64,000 nt of DNA from Planctomycetota bacterium (GTDB taxonomy: Bacteria > Planctomycetota > Planctomycetia > Gemmatales > Gemmataceae). Each line of letters opens with the position of its first letter. Position 1 is the stretch's first letter. The stretch spans positions 1 to 64,000 of the forward strand of contig JACPPF010000118.1 in NCBI GenBank assembly GCA_016191165.1, in the 5' to 3' direction. Below are positions 60,820 to 64,000 of this stretch, one piece after another. The translations under genes were made by a program, and so were the position numbers. Below the pieces are notes generated by a model that worked only from the letters and a program-made list of their open reading frames with translations, searched no databases and was not told the DNA's origin.

Positions 60820-61191
60820 GTGCCAGGGGATCGTCTCACGCTGGGCATGGACGTACTGCGCTGCAGGACGCCGGAGATGGTAACCAAAGAAATCTGGACC
60901 TGCTTGCTGGCCTACAACTTGATTCGTCAACGCATTCTGCAAGCTGCTTTGTTGGCCGAGCGGTCGCCGCGGCAAATCAGCTTCACGGCGGCCCTGCAAA
61001 AGATCGCGGCGTCCTGGAGCACGATCCTGATGTGCGGCGAAGAGTGCGCGCGAACCATGATCGAAGTCCACTTGCGTGATCTCGCACAGCACATCGTCGA
61101 CCGATCGCCCCGACCGAAACCGCATCGGCTGCTGAACCAACCGCGCGCTCAAGCCAAGGCCCAATTGACCAACGGCGCCGCGGCAGCTTGA
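60820..61191 (+). pseudogene. C-terminal remnant of an IS4-family transposase
   Basis: A 123-codon frame whose first half matches the C-terminal end of IS4-type DDE transposases: LTLGMDVLRCRTPEMVTKEI, then WTCLLAYNLIRQRI. The catalytic DDE part is missing, and the end of the frame (AQAKAQLTNGAAAA) is not family-like. No inverted terminal repeat was recognised. It is a decayed insertion-sequence fragment. Confidence 0.75.
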
Positions 61192-61223
61192 GAATAGAAC
61201 ACGCCCATCAAGAAAGGAGGCGC

Positions 61224-61406
61224 ATGAAGTCGATGCTGTTTCCTTTGCGCGATGCCGGGGCACGGAACCGTGGAGAGTACGCCCAGCGCCGAGAACCGCA
61301 AACTATCCAGGCGAAGGTCCAACTTCATCCGGCGCTTGCATCCGTCGCGCGGCGACATGACGCCCTAACTCCAAGCCTGACAAGGGGCAGTGCCATTCGG
61401 GCCTGA
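61224..61406 (+). CDS. doubtful small hypothetical protein
   Basis: A 60-codon frame that starts with an excellent Shine-Dalgarno (AAAGGAGG, 3 nt before the ATG) but whose product (MKSMLFPLRDAGARNRGEYA...) has no recognisable domain. It follows the transposase remnant. It may be a spurious frame or part of the degraded element. Confidence 0.2.
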   Translation: MKSMLFPLRDAGARNRGEYAQRREPQTIQAKVQLHPALASVARRHDALTPSLTRGSAIRA

Positions 61407-61446
61407 CACCTTTTCCCCCACTGTTTCTGGCTCAAGCGAGCCGGTG

Positions 61447-62379
61447 TTATTCAAGGGCATTGTCTCCTCCGTTCCTACTTGCCAAGGCCGACATGATGCC
61501 CGTCTTTTCGTATCCCAGGAACCGTACGGTTCCGTCACAAAACGCAAAATTGGCGCCACCGGAATGGAAACTCCAGAAATGAAACACGTCGCAAGGGTCA
61601 CCAAGTCGGCCGGGTGAGAACTTGTAATAACCCGGGGGACACGAACCGACCGTTACTACCATGCGGTTTTTCTCACGTACGCCCATGACAACCCCAAGTG
61701 TCCCTTCGAAATATGTTCCCGAATCCCGATACCATATTCCGTACCACCGACCGTTGAAAACTGGCGGCCGTTCGCCGATCAGAAGAGTGTTGCTGGTTCC
61801 GTCTCCTATGTCGGCAAAACGGATTTGTGAGTTCCTGAACAACACGCCATTGCGGTTCTCGAAATCCAGGCCTGCAACCCCCTGATAACTCGTCAAGGAA
61901 ACCTGGTAACCGGGAAGGAAATTCGGCTGGGTTTGCGGGGTGTTGGCATACGCGTCGATCGGACAGGTAAAAACCTGCACAACAAGGTGGTTGCCGGCGT
62001 GGGGAGGATCAATCCAGCGCACCGGTTCGGCTCGATACGCCGAAAGGGTCCCGTTCCAAATATTGCCTTGATCAACATAAGGTAGCAACGACACAAACCA
62101 CGTCATGTAATTGGGCCGATCTGACCCGAAAATGGCGCGATTCCTGCCGTAAAAAAGCCCTGCGGGAAACGAACCTCGCGCATCCTGATAGTGATGGCTG
62201 GCAAGCGCCAGCTGCCTGAGATGATTGCTGCACTCCAGGCGCGCTGCCGCGGCCCGCGCTCGCTGAATTGCCACGGCCAGCAAGCCAAGCAGAATGCCGG
62301 TCACACTCAATACAACGAGCGTCTCCAGGATGGTGAAGCCGCGAACCGACCGTCTGGATTTGTGCCCATAGTTTGTCAT
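61447..62379 (-). CDS. DUF1559 pseudopilin-like protein
   Basis: A 310-aa protein with a type IV prepilin leader (RSVRGFTILETLVVL, cleaved after Gly, Glu at +5) and the DUF1559 body typical of planctomycetes: CSNHLRQLALASHHYQDARG, WFVSLLPYVDQGN, DGTSNTLLIGERPP and the closing FHSGGANFAFCDGTVRFL. Such proteins are present in dozens of copies per genome. Their role in surface structures is unresolved. Confidence 0.93.
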   Translation of the reverse strand: MTNYGHKSRRSVRGFTILETLVVLSVTGILLGLLAVAIQRARAAAARLECSNHLRQLALASHHYQDARGSFPAGLFYGRNRAIFGSDRPNYMTWFVSLLPYVDQGNIWNGTLSAYRAEPVRWIDPPHAGNHLVVQVFTCPIDAYANTPQTQPNFLPGYQVSLTSYQGVAGLDFENRNGVLFRNSQIRFADIGDGTSNTLLIGERPPVFNGRWYGIWYRDSGTYFEGTLGVVMGVREKNRMVVTVGSCPPGYYKFSPGRLGDPCDVFHFWSFHSGGANFAFCDGTVRFLGYEKTGIMSALASRNGGDNALE

Positions 62380-62394
62380 GGCTCGAGATCCCCC

Positions 62395-63393
62395 TCAAAG
62401 ATGGGCCCTAGCCACGGGTCCAGCATTGCTGCGCCAGCGGTACCAAAGATAGGCCAATACAACGAGGATTATTCCCGGCAAACCCCACCAGATCCAAATT
62501 AGGCGCCGAGGCTGGTCCCAAATTATGCCTTTCGGTTCCGGAATTCCAAAGGCAGTTAACGTGAATTCAGAATCCGGCACATTTTCGTCATATTTCAAAT
62601 CGTATTCGTCAACGGAATAAGACAAAGTCACTCCACTGGGCATTTTAACATTCGGAGTAGAACGCTGCACCGTCCTCTTTATCAATTTGGCAAGATCGCC
62701 TTTGAGGGTCCCGGAATACTCGTAAACCACTTTTGTCGATGTCTCCTTAGGGTCCGGTCCGAATCTTGATATAGCATTGACGGCCACCAACGCCATATGG
62801 AGTTTTCGGTCAAAAGTCATTGTGCCTTTGCCAACAACTAAAGATTGCTTGGTAGTTGGCTGGTTGTATTCAAAGACGACTAGATCCCCGGATTTGTCGG
62901 CCTTCGGCTTACTCAGGAGGTGGGAGCCATCCACCAACCGCTGGGAATAAGACAACGTCAACGGCACTATCACGTGCTCTCGCAATTTTCTGTTGTTATA
63001 GGTGACTTTTCCTGGATCAGTCAAATGCAATTCCTTTACCGTCCATTCCATTCCTTCCTTGCGAGAAAGGATAAACCCGTATTTCGAGTTGACCGCATAT
63101 ACATCGTCCACCACGCGGCCGTCCATCTGAAGCGTTTCGCGCATGAGCACACAATTCACGTTTTGTTTGTAAATGTGAGTCGTCACCTGAGTCATCTTTT
63201 GGTTCTTGGCGGAATCAAACGTGACGGTACCGGTTGATTTCCCTTGTAGGAAATGGGCGATTTCTTTCATTTGTTCGCATCGGATTTTGATTTCGCCCAA
63301 GGCGTCGGTCTGACCATACCCCGTCTGAATCACCGAAGCGAAAACGGCGAGGAGAATGCACAGGAAAAAATGTGTTTTGCTCTTTTTTGACAT
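62395..63393 (-). CDS. secreted hypothetical protein with C-terminal membrane anchor
   Basis: A 332-aa protein. A signal peptide (FLCILLAVFASVIQTGYG) is followed by a largely beta-strand domain (GTVTFDSAKNQKMTQVTTHI, YAVNSKYGFILSRKEGMEW, GTMTFDRKLHMALVAVNAI). A transmembrane helix comes near the C-terminus (IWWGLPGIILVVLAYLWY) with a short basic tail. It lies 15 bp upstream of the pseudopilin gene on the same strand, so the two are probably co-transcribed. AT-rich codon use. No known family. Confidence 0.75.
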   Translation of the reverse strand: MSKKSKTHFFLCILLAVFASVIQTGYGQTDALGEIKIRCEQMKEIAHFLQGKSTGTVTFDSAKNQKMTQVTTHIYKQNVNCVLMRETLQMDGRVVDDVYAVNSKYGFILSRKEGMEWTVKELHLTDPGKVTYNNRKLREHVIVPLTLSYSQRLVDGSHLLSKPKADKSGDLVVFEYNQPTTKQSLVVGKGTMTFDRKLHMALVAVNAISRFGPDPKETSTKVVYEYSGTLKGDLAKLIKRTVQRSTPNVKMPSGVTLSYSVDEYDLKYDENVPDSEFTLTAFGIPEPKGIIWDQPRRLIWIWWGLPGIILVVLAYLWYRWRSNAGPVARAHL

Positions 63394-63542
63394 TGGCCAC
63401 CTCGTCAGAAGTCCCCCAATCTCGTTGGCTCGGCTTCGAAGAGTCTATCCGGTATGCCGAGTTTTCGGGCGATTTGCCCCTGAAAGTCTCGATGACTTCA
63501 GATTTCCCGGATCGTCTCTAAATTTTGGACGACAATTTCGCA

Positions 63543-63926
63543 TTATTTGAAGCAAAAGCAAGAATAGGTCTTGCCCCCAATGTCCTCATTTATGGCTTGT
63601 CGGCATACGCAAAGGCCGTTGTTACAGAACGCTGCCTTAAATAGGTCGCCACAATTGTTTCCGGTCGAAGTGCAGGGAGTGTCAGGTCCACCCGGACAGG
63701 TAACACACGTTGAGCACGATACATTCTGGTATTTATTGCATTCCGCGACGTAGCCTTCCTCGATCGAACCATAGGGCGCGCCATTCGATTTTTGGCAGTT
63801 TTCCACGCATGTGCTAAACTCGGAGTCGTAATCACCCGCCCATGCGTAGTCACCCGAAAGCGCCCCAAGGAAAAGGCAACTCAGACCGAGAATCGTCAAA
63901 ACGTGAGTGACAAGCGACCGGTTCAT
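63543..63926 (-). CDS. secreted cysteine-rich small protein
   Basis: A 127-aa protein with a signal peptide (HVLTILGLSCLFLGALSGDYAWA-GD). The mature ~95 residues contain about a dozen Cys (CVENC, CNKYQNVSCSTCVTCPGG, NNCGDLFKAAFCNNGLCVC, SCFCFK), suggesting a disulfide-rich or metal-binding module. GGAGGA precedes the ATG at 63926. It lies upstream of the 62395-63393 gene in the same direction. No family is recognised. Confidence 0.7.
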   Translation of the reverse strand: MNRSLVTHVLTILGLSCLFLGALSGDYAWAGDYDSEFSTCVENCQKSNGAPYGSIEEGYVAECNKYQNVSCSTCVTCPGGPDTPCTSTGNNCGDLFKAAFCNNGLCVCRQAINEDIGGKTYSCFCFK

Positions 63927-64000
63927 GTGAAATCCTCCAAGGCAAAAGTAGGAACGGACCGGGGCACGGAATTTAATCCGCACCCGAAGAAACTCCCGTG

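Noticed and set aside
60820-61191. An intact small gene instead of a transposase remnant
   Set aside because: The N-terminal two thirds of an IS4 transposase are missing and the frame lacks a ribosome-binding site. The similarity is confined to the known C-terminal motif.

Overview
The window looks like chromosomal DNA of a planctomycete, most likely of the Gemmata/Gemmataceae type. The evidence is the protein repertoire: DUF1501 and sulfatase proteins, a DUF1559 pseudopilin, a TIGR03067 protein, an HzsA-related PD40/cytochrome protein, zinc-ribbon (MJ0042-like) membrane proteins, large Ser/Thr kinases, HEAT and TPR proteins, and an archease. GC content is high, intergenic regions are rich in palindromes, and Shine-Dalgarno sites are variable. 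No rRNA, tRNA or CRISPR array was found.

Layout. 1-900: gene-poor, with a 54-bp direct repeat. 0.9-10 kb: two zinc-ribbon membrane paralogs, a sulfatase, a MoaD/ThiS-like protein, two different ADP-glucose pyrophosphorylases (one cyanobacterial/plant-like, one enterobacterial-like), an SDR dehydrogenase, archease and a hypoxanthine phosphoribosyltransferase. 10-28 kb: a Pro/Gln-rich HEAT protein, a vWA protein, Aat, a DinG-type helicase, an MfnD-like ATP-grasp enzyme, a PilZ protein, a Ser/Thr kinase, a PQQ-type beta-propeller and an OprP-like porin. 28-42 kb: aliphatic amidase, DUF1501, three tandem secreted serpins, the HzsA-related protein, a small lipoprotein gene readable only if two UGA codons are selenocysteine, a cupin, a CoxG-like protein and an acyl-CoA dehydrogenase. 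41-51 kb: a second kinase, TPR proteins, a housekeeping group (S20, PssA, riboflavin synthase, RsmA/KsgA) and an anti-sigma kinase/STAS pair. 51-60 kb: secreted hypotheticals and three successive PDZ proteins, one with a protease core interrupted by its PDZ domain. 60-64 kb: AT-richer DNA with an IS4 transposase remnant, a DUF1559 pseudopilin and secreted hypotheticals.

The two most notable results are these. (1) At 38380-38733 (minus) a 117-codon frame encodes a lipoprotein with a heavy-metal-associated fold whose two metal-binding cysteines are both in-frame TGA codons (residues 51 and 55). A hairpin with a short G-containing loop follows at the distance expected for a bacterial SECIS. Apart from these two codons the frame is open from a good ribosome-binding site to a normal stop, so it is a candidate double-selenocysteine metal-binding lipoprotein. 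(2) Palindromic repeats lie in frame inside at least three conserved genes (DinG helicase, HzsA-related protein, acyl-CoA dehydrogenase) and supply the stop codon of two more.

How genes may work together: the two GlgC proteins feed glycogen synthesis; the HATPase and STAS proteins form a partner-switching module; the serpins and PDZ proteases point to managed extracytoplasmic proteolysis; the selenoprotein candidate and the HzsA-related cytochrome-like protein lie 70 bp apart on one strand and may be co-transcribed.
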